NCBI GenBank assembly: GCA_035556655.1
Contig: DATMFW010000069.1
Coordinates: 33,044 to 97,043 of the forward strand
Reading direction: 5' to 3'
From: JBDSKH01 sp035556655
Lineage (GTDB): Bacteria > Actinomycetota > Actinomycetes > Actinomycetales > Microbacteriaceae
Length of the DNA: 64,000 bases
Position 1 is the first letter of the stretch. Each line of letters begins with the position of its first letter. The notes below the pieces were generated by a model. The model saw only the letters and a list, made by a program, of their open reading frames with translations, ran no database searches and was not told the origin of the DNA. Below are positions 7,101 through 15,626 of this stretch, piece after piece. The translations under genes were made by a program, and so were the position numbers.

Positions 7101-7859
7101 CTACTTCTTCGTCGTCGCCCGCTGTTCCGGCGGAAGCGAGAACGCCAGCCCCTCGGGCCCGTTCGAGATGCGCAGGTAGCGCAGCACGGCCCGGAAGGCG
7201 AGGATCGCGCCGAGGATCTCGAGGCCCTCTTCGATGAGCACCTCGATGTCGTAGACGACGATGAGGGCATCCCCGCTGAACGCGTCGGTCTTCTTCAGCA
7301 CGCCGCCGATGACCTCGCCGCCGACGGCTCCGGCGAGGTAGACGACGCCGGCGATGATCAGGGCCCAGCGCAGGCTCTTGTCGAGCCGGCGGGCGAGCCA
7401 GAGCACGAACAGCCCGACGACGATGGCGATCGGCACCCCGAGCAGCAGCCACTGGTAGGTGAACTTCGAGCTGAGCCCGAGGTCGCCGGCGAAGTTGCCG
7501 AGCCGCTCGTGCAGGTAGGCGGCCTCGTCGGCCGAGAGCAGCAGCGCGAGCGCGCCGAGCACGACGAAGCGCCAGATCGGACGTCCGGCGCCGCGCGCGG
7601 TGAGGGCGATGAGGAAGAACCCGACGGCGACGGCAGCCAGGATGATGGTGGAGTACCAGGCGAACAGGTTGCCTTCGGCGTCCGGGTAGGTGATGTTGCG
7701 GATGCCGTCGGCGAGCCCCGAGGTGGCGCCGCCGACGCGCAGGGCGAGGTCGAGGATCACGCCGAGCGCGGGCATCAGCAGACCGATCAGGACGAGCGTC
7801 AGGATCAGCGGTCGGGTGCGCAGGGTGCCGGCGTCGTCGCGGGCGGGTTCGGGGGCCAT
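7101..7859 (-). CDS. Conserved membrane protein, six to seven helices
   Basis: 252 aa from ATG 7859. Hydrophobic segments include LILTLVLIGLLMPALGVILD, STIILAAVAVGFFLIAL, FVVLGALALLLSADEAAYL, WLLLGVPIAIVVGLFVLWLA and ALIIAGVVYLAGAVGG. The acidic SADEAAYLHERLG patch inside a helix suggests a polar site, but no family function is known to me. CACGAT lies six nt upstream of the start on the minus strand. A half copy of the dispersed palindrome (TGGTCGAGACCCC) lies just past its stop at 7088-7101. Confidence 0.8.
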   Translation of the reverse strand: MAPEPARDDAGTLRTRPLILTLVLIGLLMPALGVILDLALRVGGATSGLADGIRNITYPDAEGNLFAWYSTIILAAVAVGFFLIALTARGAGRPIWRFVVLGALALLLSADEAAYLHERLGNFAGDLGLSSKFTYQWLLLGVPIAIVVGLFVLWLARRLDKSLRWALIIAGVVYLAGAVGGEVIGGVLKKTDAFSGDALIVVYDIEVLIEEGLEILGAILAFRAVLRYLRISNGPEGLAFSLPPEQRATTKK

Positions 7860-7975
7860 GGGTTCATCGTGGCACGAGCGGTGACGCTTCCTCCACAACG
7901 GGCGCCGGCGGGGCTTCTCGACGGATGCCGGGGCAGCGTCGGTCCGGCCGGTCCGGTTCCCGCAGGCTTCCGGGC

Positions 7976-8329
7976 ATGGCGGCGAAAGACGAACTGGGGA
8001 TGCGTGGCGAACGCATCGCGGAACGGCACCTGATCGCGCGCGGCTTCGTGCTGCTGGATCGCAACTGGCGCTGCCCGCTGGGCGAGATCGACCTGGTGCT
8101 GCGCGACGGCGACGAGACGGTGTTCGTCGAGGTGAAGACCCGCTCGAGCACGGCGTTCGGGCATCCGCTCGAGGCGATCACGGTGGCCAAGCTCGCCCGG
8201 TTGCGCCGGCTCGCCGGGGCCTGGTGCGAGGCCCACCCGGGTGCCGGACGCATCCGCATCGACGCCGTCGCGGTGCTCGCCCCGCATCGCGCACCGGCGA
8301 CGGTCGAGCATCTCGAGCGGGTGCTCTGA
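7976..8329 (+). CDS. YraN/UPF0102 family nuclease-fold protein
   Basis: 117 aa. The motif GEIDLVLRDGDETVFVEVKT is the PD-(D/E)xK core (E, D, ExK) shared with Holliday-junction resolvase-like nucleases; the in vivo role is unknown. It is immediately upstream of comM and overlaps it by one base (TGATG), an arrangement conserved with dprA. The ATG at 7976 starts MAAKDELGMRGERIAERHL, the family N-terminus. Confidence 0.93.
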   Translation: MAAKDELGMRGERIAERHLIARGFVLLDRNWRCPLGEIDLVLRDGDETVFVEVKTRSSTAFGHPLEAITVAKLARLRRLAGAWCEAHPGAGRIRIDAVAVLAPHRAPATVEHLERVL

Positions 8330-9867
8330 TGGCGGTGGGTCGCGCGCACTCCGTCGCCCTGCTGGGCATCGACGGGGCCGTCGTCGAGGTCGAGGCCGAC
8401 ATCTCATCGCAACTGCCCGGTTTCGTGATCATCGGGCTGCCGGATGCCGCTCTGGGCGAAGCACGCGACCGGGTACGCGCCGCCGCTCTCAACGCGGGGT
8501 TGCCGCTGACCTCGCGCAAGCTGACGATCAACCTGTCCCCGGCGTCGCTGCCCAAGCACGGGTCGGGTTTCGATCTGGCGATCGCGATGGCCGCCTTCGT
8601 CGCCGATGACCGCCTGCCCGCCGCCTCCGTGGCCGGGGTGGTGCATCTGGGCGAGCTGGGGCTCGACGGGCGGGTGCGCCCGATCGCCGGAGTGCTGCCC
8701 GCCGTGCTGGCGGCGGTCCGGGCGGGTTTCGACACCGTCGTCGTCCCGGCCGGCAGCGCGCCGGAGGCGCGGCTGGTTCCGGGGGTGCGCGTCGTGGGCG
8801 TGGCGAGCCTGCGCGAGGCGGCGATCTTCCACGGCGCCGAACTCGACCCGGTCGAGGTCGAGCCGCTGCTGCCGGTGCCGGTGCCGGTCGCCGCGCCACC
8901 GGAACCGGCGGGGGACCTCGCCGAGGTGATCGGCAATGCCGAGGCCGTCGAGGCCATGCAGGTCGCCGCCGCCGGGGGCCATCATGTGTATCTGCTCGGC
9001 CCGCCCGGCGCCGGCAAGACGATGCTGGCCGCGCGCCTGCCGACCCTGTTGCCCGATCTCGGCCCCGCGCAGAGCATGGAGGTCAGCTCGATCCGCTCGC
9101 TCGCGGGCATCCCGCTCGGGGCGCGTGCGGTCACCCGTCCACCGCTGGAGGCCCCGCACCACACGGCCAGTGCTGCGGCGATCGTCGGCGGCGGCAGCGG
9201 GCTGATCCGCCCCGGCGCCGCGGCGCGCGCGGCCCACGGGGTGCTGTTCCTCGACGAGGCGCCCGAGTTCAGCGGGGTCGCCCTCGATGCGCTGCGACAG
9301 CCCCTGGAGTCCGGTGAGATCACCATCGCGCGTGCGTCCGGGTCGGCGCGGTTTCCCGCGCGTTTCCAGCTCGTGCTCGCCGCGAACCCGTGCCCGTGCG
9401 GCAACGCCGGCATCCCGGGTGCGGAATGCACGTGCTCGGCGCAGGTGCGCCGCCGCTATCTCTCGAGGCTGAGCGGTCCGTTGCTCGACCGGGTCGATAT
9501 CCAGCTCACGGTGCGCAGGATCACCGCGGCCCAGGTCCGTCTCGCGGCGGAGCGCGGCGGCGTCACGTCGGCGGCCGGGCGATCGCGGGTCGAGGAGGCC
9601 CGCGGGCGGGCGCATGCCCGGCTCTCGGCGACGCCCTGGCGTCTCAACGCCCACGTCCCGGGCAGCTGGCTGCGATCGGCGGCCGGGGCGGCGCGTCCCG
9701 GCGCCACCGGGGTTCTCGACCGCGCACTTGAGCGGGGCGCCCTGACGATGCGCGGGTACGACCGGGTGCTGAAGGTCGCCTGGACCCTCGCCGATCTCGA
9801 CGGGGTCGATCGCCCCGGCGGCGACCAGGTGGGCCGGGCGTTGCTGCTGCGGAAGGCGGGGGCATGA
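8329..9867 (+). CDS. comM: YifB/ComM family Mg-chelatase-like AAA+ ATPase
   Basis: 512 aa. ComM is a hexameric helicase promoting branch migration during natural transformation. The N-terminal domain has the SQLPGFVIIGLPDAALGEAR motif and RKLTINLSPASLPKHG. The ATPase core has Walker A (LLGPPGAGKTMLAARLP) and Walker B (GVLFLDEAPEF), with a Zn-like CPCG...CTC cluster (NPCPCGNAGIPG, ECTCS). Translationally coupled to yraN and dprA. Confidence 0.96.
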   Translation: MAVGRAHSVALLGIDGAVVEVEADISSQLPGFVIIGLPDAALGEARDRVRAAALNAGLPLTSRKLTINLSPASLPKHGSGFDLAIAMAAFVADDRLPAASVAGVVHLGELGLDGRVRPIAGVLPAVLAAVRAGFDTVVVPAGSAPEARLVPGVRVVGVASLREAAIFHGAELDPVEVEPLLPVPVPVAAPPEPAGDLAEVIGNAEAVEAMQVAAAGGHHVYLLGPPGAGKTMLAARLPTLLPDLGPAQSMEVSSIRSLAGIPLGARAVTRPPLEAPHHTASAAAIVGGGSGLIRPGAAARAAHGVLFLDEAPEFSGVALDALRQPLESGEITIARASGSARFPARFQLVLAANPCPCGNAGIPGAECTCSAQVRRRYLSRLSGPLLDRVDIQLTVRRITAAQVRLAAERGGVTSAAGRSRVEEARGRAHARLSATPWRLNAHVPGSWLRSAAGAARPGATGVLDRALERGALTMRGYDRVLKVAWTLADLDGVDRPGGDQVGRALLLRKAGA

Positions 9868-11075
9868 GCGCCGTCGAGGCGGCGGCGCTGGTCCGGGCCG
9901 TGTCTGCGGATGGACTGGATTCCGACGCGATCCGCGAGCGATTCGCCCGTGCCGCGTGGACCGTCGTCGCCGAACCGGGCGACGGCGATGCCGGCGACCT
10001 GGTCAGGGCACTCGGCGCTCACGCCGCCTGGCGGCTGGTCGTCGATCGGGCGGACGCCGCGGCAGTCGCCGAGGCTGCTGCGGCGGCGGGGCTCGACGGC
10101 GGGACCGCCGCCTGGGTCGATGCGGTGAAGCGGTGGCGCTCGCGGGCCGATCCGGCGCCCGTGATGCTCGCTCTGCGGCAGGGAGCCCGATTCGGGATGC
10201 GTCTGCTCGTGCCCGGCGACGATCACTGGCCGGTCACCGTCGATGACCTGCAGCGGCACGCGCCGCCGGCCCTCTGGGTCCGAGGCGACCCCGCTCTACT
10301 CGCGCAGTTGGAGCGGTCGGCGGCCATCGTCGGGGCGCGGGCTGCCACGGGATACGGCGAGCACGTCGCGATCGAGCTGGCCAGCGGCCTGGTGGATCGC
10401 GGCTTCGCGATCGTCTCCGGGGCCGCGTACGGCATCGACGGTGCGGCTCACCGCGCCGCCCTGGCGAGCCGCGGGGTGACGGTCGCCGTGCTGGCGGGCG
10501 GACTCGACCGCTTCTACCCCGCCGGCCACGAGCAGCTCATCGGCCGAATCGTCGATCGCGGGGTCGTGGTGTCGGAGGTGCCGCCGGGGACGGCCCCGAC
10601 CCGCTGGCGGTTCCTGCAGCGCAACCGGATCATCGCCGCGCTGTCCTGCGCCACCGTCGTGGTCGAAGCCGGGTGGCGATCGGGCGCGCTCAACACGGCT
10701 TCGCACGCCGGAACCCTGGGTCGCCCGATCGGGGCGGTGCCCGGCCCGATCACGAGCGCCGCGAGTGCCGGCTGCCACAAGCTGCTGCGCGACAGCACGG
10801 CACTCTGCGTCACCACCGCCGATGAGATCGTGGAACTCGCCGGGGCCGGGCTCGCCCCCCGTCCCGTCGATCCCGATGACGAGCACCGCGCCGACCCCGA
10901 AGGCACGCGCGGCCGGGTGCTCGACGCCCTCAGCGATCGCAGTCCCCGCCGCACGGACCGCATCGCCGTCCTGAGCGGGCTCGCCCTCGACCGCGTGCGG
11001 GCCGAACTCGGGCTGCTGGAACTCGACGGCCGGGCGATCGAGCGCCCGGCCGGGTGGGTGAAGAGGAAGGGGTGA
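9864..11075 (+). CDS. dprA: DNA-processing protein DprA
   Basis: 403 aa. Binds incoming ssDNA and loads RecA in transformation; also widespread in non-competent species. The Rossmann core spans roughly residues 145-300: AIVGARAATGYGEHVAIELA, GFAIVSGAAYGIDGAAHRAA, VLAGGLDRFYPAGH, RNRIIAALS and VVEAGWRSGALNTA. Residues ~345-400 form a C-terminal winged helix. The first ~130 residues are a variable extension. ATGA overlap with comM. Its TGA abuts the opposite-strand stop of the next gene (TGATCA). Confidence 0.96.
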   Translation: MSAVEAAALVRAVSADGLDSDAIRERFARAAWTVVAEPGDGDAGDLVRALGAHAAWRLVVDRADAAAVAEAAAAAGLDGGTAAWVDAVKRWRSRADPAPVMLALRQGARFGMRLLVPGDDHWPVTVDDLQRHAPPALWVRGDPALLAQLERSAAIVGARAATGYGEHVAIELASGLVDRGFAIVSGAAYGIDGAAHRAALASRGVTVAVLAGGLDRFYPAGHEQLIGRIVDRGVVVSEVPPGTAPTRWRFLQRNRIIAALSCATVVVEAGWRSGALNTASHAGTLGRPIGAVPGPITSAASAGCHKLLRDSTALCVTTADEIVELAGAGLAPRPVDPDDEHRADPEGTRGRVLDALSDRSPRRTDRIAVLSGLALDRVRAELGLLELDGRAIERPAGWVKRKG

Positions 11076-11522
11076 TCAGGTCAGCGGCGGGGTCGGCATC
11101 CGGGTGCCGATCGCGATGCGGTTCCAGATGTTGATGGTGCCGATCGCGAGCACGATGTCCGACAGCTCCTGCTCGGTGAAGACCGCGGCCGCCTCGGCCC
11201 AGGTCGCATCGTCGACGCCGCCATTGCCGTTCAGCGCCGTGAGCTGCTCGGTCATCGCGAACGCCGCGCGCTCGCGCTCGGAGTAGAACGATGACTCCCG
11301 CCAGGTCGTCACCGAGTACACCCGGCGCGGGTCGGTGCCGCCCTCCACGAGGTCCACCGAGTGCGCGTCGACGCAGTACGTGCAGCCGTTCATCAGCGAC
11401 GCCCGCAGGTAGATGAAGTTCACCAGCTCGGTGTCGAGCGCCTCGTTGACGTACGAGTCGAGGTGGTTCACGGCGCGGTAGCCCTTCGGGCTGAGGGAGG
11501 AGATCTGAATGCGTTCGGTCAT
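11076..11522 (-). CDS. AhpD-like carboxymuconolactone decarboxylase family protein
   Basis: 148 aa. The MNGCTYCVDAHS motif (Cys47, Cys50, His54) is the redox-active CxxC-H site of the AhpD fold, used in alkylhydroperoxidase-type reduction. The rest is mostly helical. Transcribed divergently from a MocR regulator with only 81 bp between start codons and a shared dyad, so it is probably that regulator's target. A TAACGT box lies six nt before the ATG. Confidence 0.9.
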   Translation of the reverse strand: MTERIQISSLSPKGYRAVNHLDSYVNEALDTELVNFIYLRASLMNGCTYCVDAHSVDLVEGGTDPRRVYSVTTWRESSFYSERERAAFAMTEQLTALNGNGGVDDATWAEAAAVFTEQELSDIVLAIGTINIWNRIAIGTRMPTPPLT

Positions 11523-11528
11523 GGCTTC

Positions 11529-11596
11529 ACGTTAGGTCGATATTGGTCCGGGCTACAGGCCACATCGGCGGCAGTTTGCCCAGACCAATGTAGGAT
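11529..11596. promoter_or_regulatory. Divergent promoters with a shared dyad operator
   Basis: Arms ATTGGTCCGGGC (11542-11553) and GCCCAGACCAAT (11578-11589) are inverted repeats matching at 11 of 12 positions. On the plus strand the right arm abuts a TAGGAT -10 box (11591-11596) seven nt from the MocR GTG. On the minus strand a TAACGT box (11534-11529) lies six nt from the AhpD-like ATG. The dyad thus sits between two leaderless promoters, a plausible autoregulatory MocR site. Confidence 0.6.
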
Positions 11597-11603
11597 CACG
11601 CTC

Positions 11604-13013
11604 GTGGATCTGCTGCTCGACCTCGACACCGGCCAGGGCGGTGTCGCCGACCGCCTGTACCGGCAACTCAGCACGGCGATCCTCGGCGGGCGCCTGCACC
11701 CCGGGGAGCGCCTGCCCCCGAGCCGCGACCTCGCCGCCCAGCTGCAGATCTCGCGGGCGAGCGTCACCCTGGTCTACGAACGGCTCACCGCGGAGGGGTA
11801 CTGCAGCGCTCGGGTGGGCGCAGGCACCTTCGTCAGCACACAGCCGGTCCCTGCGGCTCCCGGGCGCCGGAACGCCGGGGTCGCCGAGCCGGCCGCGCCG
11901 GCGGGCGAGAGCGCGTCGCCCGCCTACGACTTCCGGGCCGGGGTGCCCGATGCGGCGCTCTTCCCCGCCGCGGCATGGCGCCGCCACCTCACGCGTGAAC
12001 TCGACGCCCACCTGGCCCGCGGCGCCCGCTACGGCGACGACGCGGGCCCCGCGCTGCTGCGCTCGGGCATCGCCCACCACCTGGGGCTCGCGCGCTCGGT
12101 CACGGTCGACTCCGAGGGCATCGTGCTGACCGCGGGCGCCACGCAGGCCATCGACCTGATCGCCCGCGTGCTGCTGAAACCCGGCGACCTCGTCGCCGTC
12201 GAAGACCCCGGGTACCCGCCGGTGCGCGCAACCCTCGAGGCCGCAGGGGTGCGGGTCATCACGATGCCGGTCGACGCCGAGGGGGCGGACCCGTCGGCGC
12301 TTCCCGCGCAGACCCGGCTGATCTACGTGACGCCGTCGCACCAGTTCCCGACGGGTGTCGTCATGTCGCGGGCGCGGCGCCTCCAGCTGCTGGAGTGGGC
12401 GAGCGCTCACCGGGCGATCATCGTCGAGGACGACTACGACAGCGAGCACCGCTTTCACGACCGGCCGCTGGAACCCCTGCACGTGCTCGACGCGGCCGGG
12501 GTCGTGGCCTACGTCGGAACGTTCTCCAAGGCGCTGGCACCGGCGCTGCGGATCGGCTACGTGATCCCGCCAGATGGGCTCGCCCCCGCGCTCGCCGCGG
12601 CCCGCACGATCGCCGACGGGGGAGCGGACGTGGTGGCGCAGGGCGCTCTCGGGCGACTGATCGACTCCGGGGAGTTCGCCGCCCACATGCGTCGGGTGCG
12701 CCGAATCTACCGGGCACGGCATCGCGTGCTCACCGAGCAACTCGCGGGGGACGAGCGCCTGCGGCTCATGCCCTCGAGCGCCGGGCTGCACGTCTGCATC
12801 GGGCTGCCCGGCCGCCGGCCGGGTGCCTCGGCGCAGATCCAGTCCGCCGCGGCCGTCGCCGGCGTCGCGATCGGCACCCTTCCCGGCTACTGCACCGACT
12901 CGCCCCGCGAGGGTCTCGTCCTCGGATTCGGGTCGATCCCCGCCGAACAGATCCCCGACGGCATCCGGCTACTGCGCGCCGCCGCGCGCCGCACCGACAC
13001 CGGCCGGGCATAG
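11604..13013 (+). CDS. MocR/PdxR-type regulator (GntR HTH + aminotransferase-like domain)
   Basis: 469 aa. Residues 10-78 form a GntR-type winged helix (ADRLYRQLSTAILGGRLHPG, SRASVTLVYERLTAEGY). Residues ~110-465 are a fold-type I aminotransferase domain with the PLP motifs TAGATQAIDLIARVLLKPGD, YVTPSHQFPTGVVM, VEDDYDSEHRF and YVGTFSKALAPALRIGYV (the Lys anchors PLP). MocR proteins sense PLP or amino-compound adducts. The neighbouring target is a redox protein rather than pdxST, so the name PdxR is not justified. GTG 11604 follows TAGGAT by seven nt. Confidence 0.92.
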   Translation: MDLLLDLDTGQGGVADRLYRQLSTAILGGRLHPGERLPPSRDLAAQLQISRASVTLVYERLTAEGYCSARVGAGTFVSTQPVPAAPGRRNAGVAEPAAPAGESASPAYDFRAGVPDAALFPAAAWRRHLTRELDAHLARGARYGDDAGPALLRSGIAHHLGLARSVTVDSEGIVLTAGATQAIDLIARVLLKPGDLVAVEDPGYPPVRATLEAAGVRVITMPVDAEGADPSALPAQTRLIYVTPSHQFPTGVVMSRARRLQLLEWASAHRAIIVEDDYDSEHRFHDRPLEPLHVLDAAGVVAYVGTFSKALAPALRIGYVIPPDGLAPALAAARTIADGGADVVAQGALGRLIDSGEFAAHMRRVRRIYRARHRVLTEQLAGDERLRLMPSSAGLHVCIGLPGRRPGASAQIQSAAAVAGVAIGTLPGYCTDSPREGLVLGFGSIPAEQIPDGIRLLRAAARRTDTGRA

Positions 13014-13022
13014 GGTTCCAGA

Positions 13023-13970
13023 GTGATCCAGCTGGGACAGTACGCACCGCCGACCCACGTCATCGCCCACCTCAGCGATACCCACTTCTTGGGCGGCAGG
13101 CGCCCGCTCTACGGGTCGGTCGACACCGATGGGCACCTGGCCATGGCCCTGGCACAGCTGAAACGCTCGGGCGCCCCGCTCGAGGCGATCGTGATCACCG
13201 GCGATCTCGCCGATCTCGCCGAGCCCGACGCCTACGAGCGCCTGAAGACGATCATCGAGCCCGCCGCCGCCGAGCTCGGGGCGAAGCTCATCTGGGTGAT
13301 GGGCAACCACGACGAACGTCCGCCGTTCTCGGCCGCGTTCTTCGGGGAGGAGAGCGACCAGCCCCTCGACCGGGTCTACCACCTGGGCGGGTTGCGCATC
13401 ATCGCGCTCGACTCGACCGTTCCGGGGTACCACCACGGTGAGCTGAGCGACGACCAGCTCGACTGGCTGCGCGCCGAGCTCGCGACCCCCGCTGCGGACG
13501 GGACCCTGCTCGCCCTGCACCACCCGCCGATCCCATCGCCGATCGAGATCATGTCGATCCTCGAGCTGCAGGACCAGCACCGGCTGGCGGAGGTGCTCCG
13601 CGGCAGCGATGTGCGCGCCATCCTCGGCGGGCACCTGCACTACTCCACGACGGGCACGTTCGCCGGCATCCCGGTCTCGGTCGCGAGCGCCACGTGCTAC
13701 ACGCTCGACAACTCGGGCGGACTCGACAGCCTGGTCGGCGTCGACGGGGGGCAGTCGTTCAACCTGGTGCACCTCTATGAGGACTCGGTCGTGCACACGA
13801 ACGTGCCCGTGCTGGACTCGCCCCAGGTCGCCGGGTTCTCGGGCGTCGTGCTCGAAACGCTCGCCGCGATGACCCCCGACGAGCGCCGCGAGGCCTTCTC
13901 GAACAAGGCCTCGACGTTCAACCTCGCCGACGCGGAGGCCAGCGGCGGCGCGGCACCCGCCCAGGACTGA
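13023..13970 (+). CDS. Metallophosphoesterase (CpdA/Rv0805-like)
   Basis: 315 aa calcineurin-like phosphoesterase. The five metal motifs are clear: HLSDTHF, ITGDLADL, MGNHDERPP, LLALHHPP and LGGHLHYS. Family members hydrolyse 2',3'- or 3',5'-cAMP and other phosphodiesters; the substrate here is inferred only from the family. There is no signal peptide. The GTG at 13023 is preceded by TAGGGT (13011-13016) with six nt spacing. Confidence 0.92.
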   Translation: MIQLGQYAPPTHVIAHLSDTHFLGGRRPLYGSVDTDGHLAMALAQLKRSGAPLEAIVITGDLADLAEPDAYERLKTIIEPAAAELGAKLIWVMGNHDERPPFSAAFFGEESDQPLDRVYHLGGLRIIALDSTVPGYHHGELSDDQLDWLRAELATPAADGTLLALHHPPIPSPIEIMSILELQDQHRLAEVLRGSDVRAILGGHLHYSTTGTFAGIPVSVASATCYTLDNSGGLDSLVGVDGGQSFNLVHLYEDSVVHTNVPVLDSPQVAGFSGVVLETLAAMTPDERREAFSNKASTFNLADAEASGGAAPAQD

Positions 13971-13992
13971 CCGCGGGGCGCACCATGGGTGC

Positions 13993-14904
13993 GTGGACTG
14001 GGACCGGGCGATCGAGGGCTATCTGCGCCACCTCGCGTCCGATCGCGGTTTCAGCGAGCACAGCATCCGCGGATACCGCGGCGACCTCGACGACCTCGCC
14101 CGGTTCGCGCAGCTCACCGCCGGCGCGACGCTGAACGAGCTCGACCTCGAACTGCTGCGCGACTGGTTGTGGCGGGCCTCGTCCGCGGGCCTGGCGAAGT
14201 CGACGCTGGGGCGCCGGGCCGCGGCCGTCCGCGGGTTCACCCGCTGGCTCGCCGCGACGGGTGCGACCCCCGCCGATGTCGGTGCGCGGCTGAAGGCTCC
14301 GCGCGCCGACCAGCACCTGCCGCGGGTGCTCACCCGCGCCCAGATGACCGGGATCCTGTCGGCGCTGATCGATCGTGCGGCAACCGCCGATGTGGTCGCG
14401 GTGCGCGACCTCGCCATCATCGAGTTGCTCTATGCCAGCGCCCTGCGCGTCAGTGAACTCGCCGGACTTCGCGTCGGCGACATCGACCGGGGGCGTCTGA
14501 CCCTGCGAGTGCTGGGCAAGGGCGGCAAAGAGCGCGTTGTGCCGTTCGGCGTGCCCGCCGCCCATGCCCTCGACGAGTACCTCGCGCGCGCCCGGCCGGT
14601 GCTCGCGGCGCGGGCCGAGGCGGCGAGCGACATCGTGTTCCTCGGCGCCCGCGGCGCCCCCGTGTCGACCCGCACCGTGTATCAGCTCGTCGCGAGTCTG
14701 CTCGCCGATCAGCCGGGCACCGGGCCGTCGGGCCCCCACGCCCTGCGGCACACCGCCGCGACCCACCTGCTCGACGGGGGCGCCGACCTGCGCGCCGTGC
14801 AGGAGCTGCTCGGGCACGCGAGCCTGTCGACGACGCAGGTCTACACGCATGTCTCGGCCGAGCGCCTGAAGCAGACGTACGCGAACGCGCACCCGCGCGC
14901 CTGA
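13993..14904 (+). CDS. xerC: Tyrosine recombinase XerC
   Basis: 303 aa. Resolves chromosome dimers at dif. An N-terminal SAM-like DNA-binding domain (1-95) precedes the catalytic domain. Catalytic residues are visible: Arg152 (ASALRVSELAGL), Lys176 (LGKGGKERVVP), His249-x-x-Arg252 (PHALRHTAATHLL), His275 (LLGHASLST) and Tyr284 (TQVYTHV). Its position upstream of rpsB-tsf is that of actinobacterial xerC. The start is GTG 13993. Confidence 0.94.
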   Translation: MDWDRAIEGYLRHLASDRGFSEHSIRGYRGDLDDLARFAQLTAGATLNELDLELLRDWLWRASSAGLAKSTLGRRAAAVRGFTRWLAATGATPADVGARLKAPRADQHLPRVLTRAQMTGILSALIDRAATADVVAVRDLAIIELLYASALRVSELAGLRVGDIDRGRLTLRVLGKGGKERVVPFGVPAAHALDEYLARARPVLAARAEAASDIVFLGARGAPVSTRTVYQLVASLLADQPGTGPSGPHALRHTAATHLLDGGADLRAVQELLGHASLSTTQVYTHVSAERLKQTYANAHPRA

Positions 14905-14923
14905 GACAGGCGCCTGACACCCC

Positions 14924-15403
14924 TCACCCCAGCGGCAGCAGCACCGCACGCGGCACCCCGCCGAGGAACAGCAGCGGGTTGACGTACTCGCCGTGCACCC
15001 GTGCCCCGAGATGCAGGCACGGCGAGGCGCAGTGCCCGGCGAGCAGCGTGCCGACCACCTCGCCGCGGCGGACCCGCTCACCGGCGGCGACCACCGCATC
15101 CACCGGTTCGAAGCTCGACAGCACGCCGCCGGCGTGCTCGAGCGACAGCACCGGGCGATCGACGACGAATCCGGCGAAGTGCACGACGCCGTCGGCGGGC
15201 GCGCGGACCGGGGTTCCCGCGGGAGCCCGGATGTCGACGCCGCGGTGACCGCGGCCGTACGGGGTCGGTGGCGCGAGGTACGCACGCGCGATCGCATGCG
15301 GTGCGGGCACCGGCCAGGCCCAGCGCGCATCCGAGGCACGCGGGGGATCGGTCGCACCCAGGGCGGCGATCGCAATGACCAGGGCGAGGAGGGAACGGAG
15401 CAT
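14924..15403 (-). CDS. Secreted M23-family peptidase
   Basis: 159 aa from ATG 15403, with a Sec signal (MLRSLLALVIAIAALGA). The M23 (LytM) fold is recognisable: YGRGHRGVDIRAPAGTPVRA and SPCLHLGARVHG contain the HxxxD and HxH-like zinc elements; here HLGAR replaces the usual HLHFE. It may therefore be weakly active or regulatory. Divergent from rpsB. A CAGGAT box lies six nt before the ATG. Confidence 0.9.
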   Translation of the reverse strand: MLRSLLALVIAIAALGATDPPRASDARWAWPVPAPHAIARAYLAPPTPYGRGHRGVDIRAPAGTPVRAPADGVVHFAGFVVDRPVLSLEHAGGVLSSFEPVDAVVAAGERVRRGEVVGTLLAGHCASPCLHLGARVHGEYVNPLLFLGGVPRAVLLPLG

Positions 15404-15464
15404 GACCCGATCCTGCGGAGTGCGTCCCGAGGCTGCAGCGCGGCCGCGAAATCGGTGGATAAGG

Positions 15465-15626
15465 TACACTCTCCACAGCACCCGCTCCGGCGGGTGACTT
15501 CGCGTGTCCACCAGCGGCACACTCCCCTTCAGTCACCTTGCGAAAGCAAGACAGTGGGGCGTGGCCAGGGCACCAGGGCTTCATCACACGATGCAAGCGA
15601 CAACTGAGAACAGAAGGAGTACGGCC
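15465..15626 (+). promoter_or_regulatory. rpsB promoter and structured leader
   Basis: TACACT at 15465-15470 is a probable -10 box, giving a leader of about 150 nt. The leader contains three visible helices: CACCCGC/GCGGGTG (15479-15496), an outer CACTCCCC/GGGGCGTG pairing (15520-15527 with 15556-15563, one G-U), and an inner CTTGC-GAAA-GCAAG hairpin (15537-15550) closed by a GNRA tetraloop. Ribosomal protein S2 genes often have autoregulatory leaders; that function here is inferred. The ribosome site is GAAGGAG at 15613-15619. Confidence 0.5.

Noticed and set aside
13993..14904. xerC as a phage or island integrase
   Set aside because: It sits in the conserved dprA-xerC-rpsB context with housekeeping XerC length and no adjacent excisionase or att site.
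13918..15522. 534-aa minus-strand frame over xerC
   Set aside because: xerC on the plus strand has all catalytic residues; the antisense product is low-complexity Arg/Gly.
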